Assembly: GCA_003563255.1 (NCBI GenBank) | Contig: PWSL01000443.1 | Span: 1-15,025 of the forward strand | DNA length: 15,025 bases | From: Desulfonatronospira sp. | Lineage (GTDB): Bacteria > Desulfobacterota > Desulfovibrionia > Desulfovibrionales > Desulfonatronovibrionaceae | Direction: 5' to 3' | Part shown: piece after piece, positions 8,155 to 14,801 of the stretch | Position numbering within the stretch: position 1 is the first letter of the stretch | How the letters are laid out: each line of letters starts with the position of its first letter | Translations under genes and position numbers: made by a program | Notes under the pieces: generated by a model | Seen by the model: the letters and a program-made list of their open reading frames with translations, nothing else | Databases searched by the model: none | What the model was told of the DNA's origin: nothing

Positions 8155-8226
8155 CTCCTGAGACCCTGCCTGCCCGGTTAATCAAATCCGAAGGATTTCC
8201 TGCAAAGCAGGGTTTAACTGGGGTCA
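8155..8226. repeat. Three-way-junction repeat, copy 1 (pheS/pheT gap)
   Basis: The plus strand folds into an outer stem GTTAATC (8077+100, i.e. 8177-8183) with GTTTAAC (8212-8218; one mismatch), flanked by CCC and GGGG. It encloses two hairpins with no unpaired bases between them: AAATCC-gaa-GGATTT (8184-8198) and CCTGC-aaa-GCAGG (8199-8211). The conserved lead-in is CTCCTGAGACCCTGCCTG and the tail is TGGGGTCA. The same architecture with different arm sequences recurs at 14802-14874 and 14443-14483. Confidence 0.85.
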
Positions 8227-8272
8227 TAAAAAACAAGGTAAATATTCACCAATTTTATCAGATGGTGGATAG

Positions 8273-8415
8273 CACTACAGCGAAACTTATATATTGACCT
8301 CCGGGGACTGGCTCTTTTGCCGCCTGATTTTTTGTTCAATTGCAAGTTTTCAATCGGCAAAAGTGCCTGTCCCCAATTGAGACAGGTTATAAATTTTAGA
8401 AGTTTCGCTGTAGTG
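8273..8415. mobile_element. Palindromic element B (MITE-like) between pheS and pheT
   Basis: A 143-bp element bounded by CACTACAGCGAAACTT (8273-8288) and its exact reverse complement (8400-8415), flanked on both sides by ATAG (8269-8272 and 8416-8419), which looks like a 4-bp target duplication. Inside is a hairpin GGGGAC-T-GGC-T-CTTTTGCCG / CGGCAAAAG-T-GCC-T-GTCCCC (8303-8374). Its ends match element A (5186-5365) in inverted orientation, including the GACCTCCGGGGAC and GTCCCCAATTGAGAC flanks, but the hairpin stem is different. It contains no gene. The mobility claim is inference from the inverted repeats and duplication. Confidence 0.75.
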
Positions 8416-8425
8416 ATAGTTACAA

Positions 8426-8480
8426 AACAAGAAAAATTTCGAACAGAGACGGGATTTCAACGCCTGGTACTGGGTTGTTA
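8426..8480. repeat. Dispersed ~55-bp repeat, copy 1
   Basis: Runs from AACAAGAAAAATTT to CTGGTACTGGGTTG. It aligns along its whole length, with scattered substitutions and single-base gaps, with 14881-14935 (AATAAGAAAAATTT ... TTGGCACTGGGACTG). It lies just downstream, on the plus strand, of element B and 13 bases from the pheS stop. At the other locus the same module directly follows a three-way-junction repeat. Function unknown. Confidence 0.6.
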
Positions 8481-8492
8481 TACCCTGAGGCC

Positions 8493-9545
8493 TCAGGCGA
8501 ACTGGTTCAAAAACCTGATGTCGTTTTCAAAAAACATGCGCAGATCATTGATCCCGTACTTAAGCATGGCCACCCTCTCCACACCCAGGCCGAAAGCGAA
8601 TCCTGTATAAATGTCCGGATCGTAGCCCACCTGCAAAAAAACCTCGGGATCGATCATGCCGCAGCCCAAAACTTCCACCCACCCGGTTTCCTTGCAAACC
8701 CTGCAGGTGCTGCCGTCCTGGTTTCTGCCCTGTCCCTGACACATGACGCAGCTGATATCCACTTCTGCACTGGGTTCAGTAAATGGAAAAAAACTGGGCC
8801 GGAAACGCACCTTGACATCAGGATCGAAAATTCTCTGGGCAAAAGCAGTCAGGGTGCCTCGCAGATCCGCCATGCTGACATGGGTATCCACAAGAAAACC
8901 TTCTATCTGGTGAAACATGGGAGTGTGAGTCAGGTCTGAATCCCGGCGGTACACTTTGCCCGGGGCGATGGCCGCCAGTGGAGGGCGTCTTTTCTCCATG
9001 GTGCGGACCTGCAGGGGAGAGGTATGGGTGCGAAGCACCAGGGACTTTGTGATGTAAAGAGTGTCCTGCATATCCCTGGCAGGATGTCCAGGGGGCAGGT
9101 TCAGGGCTTCGAAATTATAAAAATCAGTCTCCACCTCCGGACCCGTGACTATGTCAAACCCCAGACCGACAAAAATATTGCTTATGTCCTGAATGACACG
9201 GGTCACGGGATGCAGTGACCCCATATCCGGGGTCCGCCCCGGCAAAGTAGGGTCAAAGGTTATATCTCCGCCTGCAGCCGCCTGTTTTTCCAAAGCCTCT
9301 TTCCTGTTTTCCAGGATCCTGTTCAGTTCAGTCTTGACCTCATTGGCGGTCCTGCCGGTCCCGGGCCTGTCCGCAGGGTCCAGTTCCGGCAGCCTGGACA
9401 TGATCCGGGCCAGCTTGCCCTTCCGCCCCAGGAAGACTACCCTGGCATCTTCAAGCTCCTGCAATGAAGAAGCCTGATTCAGAATATGTTCAAATTCCTG
9501 AATCAGGCTTTTCAGGCTGTTATTCAGCTCCTGGACGGTGTTCAT
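8493..9545 (-). CDS. pheS: Phenylalanyl-tRNA synthetase alpha subunit
   Basis: A 350-residue catalytic alpha subunit of PheRS. The N-terminal coiled coil that contacts tRNA-Phe spans about residues 1-90. The class II core follows: motif 1 around 112-139 ([15 protein letters not shown]), motif 2 around 197-219 ([21 protein letters not shown]) and motif 3 around 319-336 ([18 protein letters not shown], with R324). Residues 266-284 hold C266, C269, C281 and C284 in a zinc-ribbon-like insertion (CVMC...CRVC), a variant found in many bacterial PheS proteins. The ATG overlaps the rplT stop as TGATG, so translation is probably coupled. The 14-bp palindrome CCTGAGGCCTCAGG (8484-8497) covers the stop codon. 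Confidence 0.98.
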   Translation of the reverse strand: MNTVQELNNSLKSLIQEFEHILNQASSLQELEDARVVFLGRKGKLARIMSRLPELDPADRPGTGRTANEVKTELNRILENRKEALEKQAAAGGDITFDPTLPGRTPDMGSLHPVTRVIQDISNIFVGLGFDIVTGPEVETDFYNFEALNLPPGHPARDMQDTLYITKSLVLRTHTSPLQVRTMEKRRPPLAAIAPGKVYRRDSDLTHTPMFHQIEGFLVDTHVSMADLRGTLTAFAQRIFDPDVKVRFRPSFFPFTEPSAEVDISCVMCQGQGRNQDGSTCRVCKETGWVEVLGCGMIDPEVFLQVGYDPDIYTGFAFGLGVERVAMLKYGINDLRMFFENDIRFLNQFA

Positions 9546-9898
9546 CAGTCTGCACCGGTCCTGGCTACCTCCGCCAGCCGGGCAAAAGCAGTCTTTTCAT
9601 GTACCGCCATATCCGCAAGCACCTTGCGGTTGAGCTCCACCCCGGCCTTGCTGAGCCCGCTCATAAAACGACTGTAGGACATGCCGTGCTCTCTGGCGGC
9701 GGCGTTGATGCGGATTATCCACAATTTGCGGAAATCGCGTTTTTTCTGCCTTCGGTCCCGGTAGGCATAACAAAGGGCCCTTTCCACCGTCTCTCTTGCA
9801 GTATAATAGAGCCTGCTCCTGGATCCGCGATAACCCTTGGCCATTTTCAAATATTTCTTGTGCCGCCTGTTGGCGGTCTGACCTCTTTTGACCCGCAT
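9545..9898 (-). CDS. rplT: 50S ribosomal protein L20
   Basis: A 117-residue, very basic protein of standard L20 length. It starts [20 protein letters not shown] and carries the family's [13 protein letters not shown] segment and the C-terminal [19 protein letters not shown]20 binds 23S rRNA early in large-subunit assembly; in several bacteria it also represses its own operon by binding the leader of rpmI, which is known for the family and not demonstrated here. The ATG is preceded by GGGGGAG about seven bases upstream. The gene is 77 bases after rpmI and overlaps pheS by one base. Confidence 0.98.
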   Translation of the reverse strand: MRVKRGQTANRRHKKYLKMAKGYRGSRSRLYYTARETVERALCYAYRDRRQKKRDFRKLWIIRINAAAREHGMSYSRFMSGLSKAGVELNRKVLADMAVHEKTAFARLAEVARTGAD

Positions 9899-9941
9899 AA
9901 ATATCTCCCCCCTGTGGGTGTTTTCTTAAATTCAGTTTGAA

Positions 9942-9971
9942 GCCGGGTAAACTGTAAAACGGTATCCCGGC
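9942..9971. other. Hairpin in the rpmI-rplT gap
   Basis: GCCGGG (9942-9947) and CCCGGC (9966-9971) form a stem of six strong pairs, with TA/TA able to extend it around a single bulged T. The AT-rich loop follows. It lies in the short rpmI-rplT intergenic stretch with no U-tract, so it is more likely an mRNA structure (stability or a translational signal) than a terminator. No function can be assigned. Confidence 0.45.
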
Positions 9972-9975
9972 AAAA

Positions 9976-10176
9976 CTAGAATGCATGTGGCAGCATCCTC
10001 TTCACAGAACGTATGTTGGCTTTATCCACCATCTTGGTTTTGCCCAGCCTACGCTTTCTTTTGGCGTTTTTTTTGGTAAGAATGTGCCGCTTATTCTGTT
10101 GCCGCCTCTTGACCTTGCCGCTTCCTGTAATGGAAAAACGCTTGGCCGCGCAACGTTTGGTCTTGATCTTGGGCAT
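9976..10176 (-). CDS. rpmI: 50S ribosomal protein L35
   Basis: A 66-residue, strongly basic protein of normal L35 length, starting MPKIKTKRCAAKRFSITGSG and containing the typical RHILTKKNAKRKRRLG segment. It is a structural component of the large ribosomal subunit. AGGAGG sits six bases before the ATG, a strong ribosome-binding site that fits its high expression. It follows infC after a 282-base gap containing two tandem hairpin repeats, and precedes rplT by 77 bases. In many bacteria the infC-rpmI interval carries the L20-responsive control site; here that interval is largely taken up by repeats. Confidence 0.98.
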   Translation of the reverse strand: MPKIKTKRCAAKRFSITGSGKVKRRQQNKRHILTKKNAKRKRRLGKTKMVDKANIRSVKRMLPHAF

Positions 10177-10231
10177 TGTAATCCTCCTGGCTTTATAATC
10201 TTGAACATGCAGTATCTGTTTAGCGCTTTTA

Positions 10232-10436
10232 AGGTAAGCAGGGGACAGGCACCACCCGCACTTATTTTTCAGTAATGATCTTCACATCAGCTAAAAATAA
10301 ATGCGGGGAGAGCCAGTCCCCATGCCACATCCTTGAGGTAAGCAGGGGACAGGCACCACCCGCACTTATTTTTCAGTAATGATCTTCACATCAGCTAAAA
10401 ATAAGTGCGGGGAGAGCCAGTCCCCATGCCACATCC
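10232..10436. repeat. Tandem duplication of a 101-bp palindromic repeat (infC-rpmI gap)
   Basis: Two direct copies, 10232-10332 and 10336-10436, separated by three bases, are identical except for one base (ATAAATGCGGGG versus ATAAGTGCGGGG). Each contains a long hairpin (10241-10321 and 10345-10425). It opens GGGGAC-A-GGC and closes GCC-A-GTCCCC, with a stem of about CCCGCACTTATTTTT against AAAAATAAGTGCGGG and an apical loop containing ATGATCTT. The substitution in copy 1 turns one C-G pair into a C-A mismatch. The same hairpin occurs in element A and at 13219-13309. The near-identity shows that the duplication is recent. Confidence 0.92.
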
Positions 10437-10458
10437 AATGGAATCAAAAGATACCGGA

Positions 10459-10986
10459 TCAGGTTTTTTTAACATTGACCGGGGTCAGTAAAAGATGCAT
10501 GGTCCTGCCTTCGTAGCGCGGCTCCTGCTCCACCCTGGCCAGGTCGGAAGTCATCTCGACCACCTTGTCCAGTATATCCGCACCCCGGTCCTTGTGGGCC
10601 ATTTCCCTGCCCCTGAAAAAAACAGATACTTTAACCCGGTCTCCCTCTTCAATGAACTTGCGGATATGGCGAACCTTGGTGTTAAGGTCATTTGCATCGG
10701 TTTTGGGACGAACCTTGATTTCCTTGAGCTGAACCCTGGACTGCTTTTTCTTGGCTTCCTGCTTTTTTTTCTGTTGCTGATACTGGTATTTGCCGAAATC
10801 CATTATACGGCAGACCGGTGGATCAGCATTAGGTGCCACTTCGACCAGATCATACCCTGAGTTTTGGGCCATGTCCAGGGCCTGACCAGTATCCATGATA
10901 CCCATCTGCTCTCCGTCATCACTTATCACACGTACTTTTCTCGCCGTAATCTGTTTGTTGCGGCGAGCCTTAGTAGAGGTATCTAT
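10459..10986 (-). CDS. infC: Translation initiation factor IF-3, probable AUA start
   Basis: IF-3, which binds the 30S subunit and proofreads start codon and initiator tRNA. Both domains are present: the N-domain to about residue 80 ([14 protein letters not shown], then [21 protein letters not shown]), a lysine- and glutamine-rich linker, and the C-domain ([14 protein letters not shown] ... HKDRGADIL). The first ATG/GTG/TTG in frame is a GTG at 10929, giving 156 residues and cutting off the conserved N-terminal [12 protein letters not shown]. The frame extends upstream only to a TGA at 10990-10992. The ATA at 10984-10986 gives 175 residues, the usual length, and GGGAGGG lies seven bases before it. 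Rare AUU/AUA/AUC starts are an established feature of infC genes, allowing IF-3 to repress its own synthesis. The first 17 bases overlap the thrS 3' end. Confidence 0.93.
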   Translation of the reverse strand: MDTSTKARRNKQITARKVRVISDDGEQMGIMDTGQALDMAQNSGYDLVEVAPNADPPVCRIMDFGKYQYQQQKKKQEAKKKQSRVQLKEIKVRPKTDANDLNTKVRHIRKFIEEGDRVKVSVFFRGREMAHKDRGADILDKVVEMTSDLARVEQEPRYEGRTMHLLLTPVNVKKT

Positions 10987-12910
10987 AACTCAACCCTCCC
11001 TTCTTAAACGGTTCATCCATGTCCTGAAATATCTGTTCCGCCACTTCCTGAATGCTCATAAGGCCCAGGCTCCTGCCCCCCCTTAAACGCACGTTAAGCC
11101 CGGAATTGGCAACCTCCTGGTCCCCGGCGACCAGCACATAAGGAATCTTTTCCATCTGGGCTTCGCGTACCTTGTAGCCCAGTTTTTCGTTGCGGTCATC
11201 GACTTCTATGCGAATGCCTTTTTGCCTTAATTCATCTGCACACTCGTGAATATAATGTGACTGAACATCTGTAATATTCATAAGACGGGCCTGCACCGGG
11301 GCCAGCCATGTGGGGAAGGCTCCCCCGTAATGCTCTATCAGCACACCCATGAAGCGCTCAATTGCACCCAGTACCACCCGATGCAGCATTACAGGCCTGT
11401 ATTTTTGACCATCCTCTCCGGTGTATGTGAGATCAAAACGTTCTGGGAGGGTAAAATCGCATTGCACTGTGGCGCATTGCCACTTGCGGTCCAGGGCGTC
11501 CTTGAGTTTGATATCGATCTTGGGACCGTAAAACGCGCCATCTCCTGGGTTGATGCCATAGGGCATATCCAGGGCATCCAAAGCGCTGGTCAAAGCATTG
11601 GTGGACTTTTCCCAGGCATCACCTGATCCGATGGATTTTTCCGGTCGGGTGCTCACCTCCACCACGTATTCGAACCCGAAAAGCCCCATGACATCCCGTA
11701 CAAAATTGACCACCCCGGTAATCTCTTGCTGCAGTTGATCCGGTCGACACAGGATATGTGCATCATCCTGAGTGAACTCCCGAACCCGCAGAAGGCCGTG
11801 CAACACACCGGATTTTTCGTGCCTGTGAACCCGGCCCAGCTCAAAATAACGCAGAGGCAGATCTCGATAACTCCTCAACCTGGATTTGTAGATAAGCATA
11901 TGAGAGAGGCAGTTCATGGGTTTTATACCGTAAACCTGCTCATCTATCTGGGTGAAGTACATATTTTCCCGGTAATTGTCGTAATGACCGGACTTTTCCC
12001 AGAGCTCCTGACGCAGGATCTGGGGCCCCTGAACCACATGATACCCCCGGCGCAGATGCTCCTTGCGCTCGAAATCTTCAAGTATGGTGCGGATCAAAGC
12101 CCCCTTGGGATGAAAAAGGGGCATGCCTGGACCGGCCTCTTCGCTGAAGCTGAACAGGTCCAGTTGAACGCCTAGCTTACGATGATCTCTTTTCCTGGCT
12201 TCTTCCAGCCTGGTCAGGTGCTTTTTCAAATCCTTCTGGGAGGCAAATGCTGTCCCATAAATCCTCTGCAGCATGGGGCGCTTTTCATCCCCCCGCCAGT
12301 ACGCCCCGGCCACGGAAGTCAGTTTGCAGGCCTTTACATAACCAGTGCTGGGCAAATGCGGACCCCTGCAAAGATCAATAAAGTCTCCATGTTTATATAA
12401 AGATACCTGATCCTCTTCCAGTTCATCCAGGATTTCCAGCTTGTAGGTCTCATTGAGTTTTAAAAAGACCTTTTTTGCTTCATCCATGGACATCACCAGC
12501 CTCTCAAAGGGCAGGTCCTTTGAGATGCTTTCAGACATTCTGGCCTCTATCTTTTCCAGGTCTTCAGGTGTAAAGGGACGTTCAAAATCAAAATCGTAAT
12601 AAAAGCCATGCTCTATGTCCGGGCCTATTGTAACCTTGGCCGAAGGAAAAAGGGCCTTGACCGCCTCGGCCATAATATGGGCCGCACTGTGCCGCAAAAC
12701 CTTGAGCCCTTCCAGACTGGACAGGGGCACAGGGTCCATAACCTCACAGTGCTCGTCCACCTGGGAGCTTAAGTCGTACAGGCGGTCCCCACAACGGCAG
12801 GCCACCATTTCTTTAATTTTTTTCCCGGACAGGGCCTTGGAAAGGATTTCCCGGCAGGTAGCCCCGGTACTCAACTGGATCTCTTCCGGGGCTCCGGACA
12901 CTTTAACCAT
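10970..12910 (-). CDS. thrS: Threonyl-tRNA synthetase
   Basis: A 646-residue class II synthetase of standard length, charging tRNA-Thr. A TGS domain covers residues 1-62. The editing domain that removes mischarged serine has H74/H78 (HSAAH) and C181/H185 (CRGPH). The catalytic core has zinc ligands C334 (PMNC), H385 (DDAH) and H510 (MLH), motif 2 around RVHRHEKSG (361-368) and motif 3 with R519 (GAIER). The C-terminal anticodon-binding domain runs from about 535 ([10 protein letters not shown]) to 635. GGAG stands five bases before the ATG. It is the first protein gene of the operon, following tRNA-Val, and its last 17 bases serve as the start region of infC. Confidence 0.98.
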   Translation of the reverse strand: MVKVSGAPEEIQLSTGATCREILSKALSGKKIKEMVACRCGDRLYDLSSQVDEHCEVMDPVPLSSLEGLKVLRHSAAHIMAEAVKALFPSAKVTIGPDIEHGFYYDFDFERPFTPEDLEKIEARMSESISKDLPFERLVMSMDEAKKVFLKLNETYKLEILDELEEDQVSLYKHGDFIDLCRGPHLPSTGYVKACKLTSVAGAYWRGDEKRPMLQRIYGTAFASQKDLKKHLTRLEEARKRDHRKLGVQLDLFSFSEEAGPGMPLFHPKGALIRTILEDFERKEHLRRGYHVVQGPQILRQELWEKSGHYDNYRENMYFTQIDEQVYGIKPMNCLSHMLIYKSRLRSYRDLPLRYFELGRVHRHEKSGVLHGLLRVREFTQDDAHILCRPDQLQQEITGVVNFVRDVMGLFGFEYVVEVSTRPEKSIGSGDAWEKSTNALTSALDALDMPYGINPGDGAFYGPKIDIKLKDALDRKWQCATVQCDFTLPERFDLTYTGEDGQKYRPVMLHRVVLGAIERFMGVLIEHYGGAFPTWLAPVQARLMNITDVQSHYIHECADELRQKGIRIEVDDRNEKLGYKVREAQMEKIPYVLVAGDQEVANSGLNVRLRGGRSLGLMSIQEVAEQIFQDMDEPFKKGGLSYRYLY

Positions 12911-12936
12911 TTTTTCTCCAGTTTATAAACAGATAA

Positions 12937-12956
12937 GGGAGGCTTGAGGACCTCCC
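12937..12956 (-). terminator. Hairpin between tRNA-Val and thrS, weak terminator or attenuator
   Basis: On the minus strand GGGAGG (12956-12951) and CCTCCC (12942-12937) form a six-pair stem with an eight-base loop, followed by TTATCTGTTTAT. The tail is only moderately U-rich, so it may act as a partial terminator or as a processing boundary between the tRNA and the thrS message, 27 bases before the thrS start. Confidence 0.45.
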
Positions 12957-12973
12957 TGACTATACAGTAGGCG

Positions 12974-13048
12974 TGGTAGGCGCGAGGAGATTTGAACTCC
13001 TGACCCCTTGCGCGTCAAGCAAGTGCTCTCCCCCTGAGCTACGCGCCT
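12974..13048 (-). tRNA. tRNA-Val (anticodon GAC)
   Basis: The minus strand folds as a complete cloverleaf. The acceptor AGGCGCG/CGCGCCT is seven perfect pairs. The D arm is GCTC...GAGC. The anticodon arm is CTTGC-TTGACGC-GCAAG with anticodon GAC, reading valine GUC. The T arm is AGGAG-TTCAAAT-CTCCT. The discriminator is A and the CCA end is encoded. It lies directly upstream of thrS with its own promoter and may be cotranscribed with the thrS operon. Confidence 0.96.
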
Positions 13049-13068
13049 GTAAAGCTGTTGAACGCTGT

Positions 13069-13098
13069 TTTCTAGCAGCATAGGCCGGAACGTGTCAA
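13069..13098 (-). promoter_or_regulatory. Sigma-70-type promoter for tRNA-Val
   Basis: On the minus strand a consensus TTGACA (13098-13093) is followed after 18 bases by TAGAAA (13074-13069), which matches four of the six -10 positions. Initiation would fall near 13062, about 14 bases before the mature tRNA 5' end. It could also supply transcripts into thrS and the translation operon. Confidence 0.6.
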
Positions 13099-13218
13099 GA
13101 AAATAATATTGCCGGGTTTGATAATTCTTGAGTTCTAGCTTTGCTGTTAAAATAACTCCACCCGGAGAATCCTGTTCAAGGCTCGACTTCCGGTAACCAT
13201 TCAGGAGGTGCCGCAATC

Positions 13219-13309
13219 GGCCCGGGGACAGTCCCGCACTTATTTTATTATGATGAACGATATTCAGCTGTTGGCGTTGAAAAAATAAGTGCGGGACAGT
13301 CCCCAGGCC
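13219..13309. repeat. Palindromic hairpin repeat between tRNA-Val and pdxA
   Basis: GGCC-C-GGGGAC-A-GTCCCGCACTTATTTT pairs with AAAATAAGTGCGGGAC-A-GTCCCC-A-GGCC around a loop of about 35 bases. It belongs to the same family as element A and the infC-rpmI repeats (shared GGGGAC ends and GCACTTATTTT stem), but lacks the GGC/GCC step and has a single A-A mismatch instead. It lies 15 bases after the pdxA stop and could act as a 3' message stabiliser or transcription barrier, though there is no U-tract. Confidence 0.85.
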
Positions 13310-13324
13310 TGATGCCAGTAATCA

Positions 13325-14338
13325 TCACCGAGGACCCCCCTGAATGGTTACGACTTCCGGGGCAAGTCGCAGGGCCAGGTCAAAGGCCTTTTCCAGACTT
13401 CTGGGGCTGGCCTTTCCAGTACCCACCAGCTCATAACCTGTGCCGTGATCTACAGAAGTACGAACCACAGGCAATCCCAAAGTGACATTTACGCACTGGC
13501 CGAATTCCACAAGCTTGAGCGGGGCCAGCCCCTGATCATGGTACATGGCCAGCACAGCTGAGAATTCTCCCTTCATTGCCCTGTAAAATACAGTGTCCGC
13601 CGCAAAAGGTCCCTGAACATTAATATACTCCCTCTGAGCCTGCTCTATAGCCGGCATAACAACATCCAGCTCTTCGGAGCCCGTCCTGCCCTCTTCTCCG
13701 GCATGGGGATTAAGCCCGCAAACCGCCAGGGGTTTATGATCCACCCCCAGCCTGACCATAAAAGCATGAGTAAGCCTCAGACAACGAAGTATCTTCTTTG
13801 ATGATACTACTGCCGGAACCATATATAATGGAAGATGAGTTGTTACCAGGCTCACCCGTAACCTGTCGCCGCAAAGATGCATGCACACCTGATCCTGAGC
13901 CATGCCGAACTGATGGGCCAAAAATTCGGTATGACCAGGAAAGTCAAACCCGGCCTCCTGTAGAAGCTGTTTGTTCAAAGGACCAGTCGTCAATACGCTG
14001 TCATGATTGTTTTTCAAAAAAAGCGAGGCCGCGGAAAGCGCTGCACCAGCTGCATAACCTCCAGACACATCCTTCCGGCCGGGCATAGGCTCAAAGTTTT
14101 CCAGTCCAGCGGGCTGATACAGGTAAACACCTGTTTCTAAAGAATCAATCCTCTCCAGGTCGTCTATCCTGGTCCAGAATTTCCTTCTTTGCAACAGCCC
14201 GGCATGATACTCCAGAGCCTTTTCCGGACCCATAACCAGGATGGCATGCTCCCGGGTAAGTCTGTCCATTTGAGCCAGCATGAGAAGTTCAGGGCCAAGG
14301 CCGTTGGGATCACCAATAGTATACAAAACAAATGACAT
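13325..14338 (-). CDS. pdxA: 4-hydroxythreonine-4-phosphate dehydrogenase
   Basis: A 337-residue enzyme of the deoxyxylulose-5-phosphate-dependent vitamin B6 pathway. It oxidises 4-phosphohydroxy-L-threonine with NAD(P), and the product goes to PdxJ. It starts with the phosphate/substrate motif GDPNGLGPE (residues 9-17). The metal ligands H168 (TTHLPL), H212 (NPHAGE) and H267 (MYHDQG) are present, as are GHTEFLA with H136 and the C-terminal VRTSVDHGTGYELVGTGKA. Length and residues are normal for PdxA. Only a weak ribosome-binding site precedes the ATG. The gene lies 203 bases downstream of the small SAP-like gene, with repeats between them, and ends before the tRNA-Val region, so it is probably outside the thrS operon. 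Confidence 0.97.
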   Translation of the reverse strand: MSFVLYTIGDPNGLGPELLMLAQMDRLTREHAILVMGPEKALEYHAGLLQRRKFWTRIDDLERIDSLETGVYLYQPAGLENFEPMPGRKDVSGGYAAGAALSAASLFLKNNHDSVLTTGPLNKQLLQEAGFDFPGHTEFLAHQFGMAQDQVCMHLCGDRLRVSLVTTHLPLYMVPAVVSSKKILRCLRLTHAFMVRLGVDHKPLAVCGLNPHAGEEGRTGSEELDVVMPAIEQAQREYINVQGPFAADTVFYRAMKGEFSAVLAMYHDQGLAPLKLVEFGQCVNVTLGLPVVRTSVDHGTGYELVGTGKASPRSLEKAFDLALRLAPEVVTIQGGPR

Positions 14339-14425
14339 GAACTAATCTTTATGCATCTGTAAAAAGTCGGGGAATGAAAAATTCACAAATCAACAATCTA
14401 CATAACTCTTTGATTTTACAGCCTG

Positions 14426-14483
14426 TCACGCCTGTGGCGTGATGAAATAACTCCTTTGAGTTCCCGAAGGGATTTCACTGGGG
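14426..14483. repeat. Hairpin plus three-way-junction repeat, copy 2 (upstream of pdxA)
   Basis: A perfect hairpin TCACGCC-tgt-GGCGTGA (14426-14442) is followed directly by an outer stem TGAAAT (14443-14448) / ATTTCA (14472-14477). This stem encloses AACTC-cttt-GAGTT (14449-14462) and CCC-gaa-GGG (14463-14471) with no unpaired linkers, and the element ends CTGGGG. The architecture and the CTGGGG tail match the elements at 8155-8226 and 14802-14874, while arm sequences differ. Confidence 0.75.
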
Positions 14484-14484
14484 A

Positions 14485-14512
14485 CCTCTGACCTCTGATC
14501 TCTGACGTCTGT
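14485..14512. repeat. Short tandem heptamer repeat
   Basis: Four consecutive seven-base units: CCTCTGA, CCTCTGA, TCTCTGA and the degenerate CGTCTGT. They lie between the three-way-junction repeat and the following inverted repeat, upstream of pdxA. No known function; such arrays can change copy number by slippage. Confidence 0.65.
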
Positions 14513-14540
14513 GACTGCAAAAATGACTTTTTGCAGTCAC
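14511..14540. terminator. Perfect 13-bp inverted repeat after the SAP-like gene
   Basis: GTGACTGCAAAAA (14511-14523) and TTTTTGCAGTCAC (14528-14540) form a perfect stem with a four-base loop, two bases after the stop codon of the minus-strand SAP-like gene. The position suits a transcription end or mRNA-protecting hairpin, but the U-run is inside the stem and not after it, so it is not a canonical intrinsic terminator. Confidence 0.5.
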
Positions 14541-14541
14541 A

Positions 14542-14742
14542 TCAATCTTGGGGGGAATGTTTAAGGCACTCCTCGTAGAAAAGACATCCATGCTGGTCAC
14601 ATTGTCCTTCCACCGCCCTGGCAAAGCATTCCATATTTCCTTCTGAGTGCTGAATCAACCTTATTGCACTCACCTTGGTCACATTTTTGGGCATTTTGAC
14701 CTCTCTCTCCCTGGCCAACTGCCAGATATCCTTCATCTTCAT
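14542..14742 (-). CDS. Small SAP-like protein with four cysteines
   Basis: A 66-residue protein. Residues 1-32 look like a SAP-type helix-extension-helix (MKMKDIWQLAREREVKMP, then AIRLIQ), a fold usually binding nucleic acid. Residues 39-59 carry C39, C48, C53 and C59 in the pattern C-x8-C-x4-C-x5-C (GQCDQHGCLFYEECL), which could hold a metal ion or form disulfides. Small proteins with this arrangement are familiar from deltaproteobacteria, but I know of no assigned function. The start is well supported: GGGGAGGTGATTAA precedes the ATG, close to an ideal ribosome-binding site, so it is likely well translated. It lies 203 bases upstream of pdxA with repeats between them, so shared transcription is uncertain. 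Family call is from memory. Confidence 0.8.
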   Translation of the reverse strand: MKMKDIWQLAREREVKMPKNVTKVSAIRLIQHSEGNMECFARAVEGQCDQHGCLFYEECLKHSPQD

Positions 14743-14801
14743 TTAATCACCTCCCCGCAGTCTATTATCCAGCTCAACTGCTATAATATTATTGTGACTT
14801 A

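Noticed and set aside
10232..10436. CRISPR-like array between infC and rpmI
   Set aside because: Only two units, 101 bp long and palindromic, separated by three bases: a tandem duplication, not repeat-spacer structure.
12911..12973. T-box or other tRNA-sensing leader ahead of thrS
   Set aside because: The 63-base interval is too short and has only one simple hairpin; no T-box sequence is visible.
12923..13216. 97-codon open frame on the minus strand
   Set aside because: It runs through the tRNA-Val gene and its promoter, and its peptide has no protein-like pattern.
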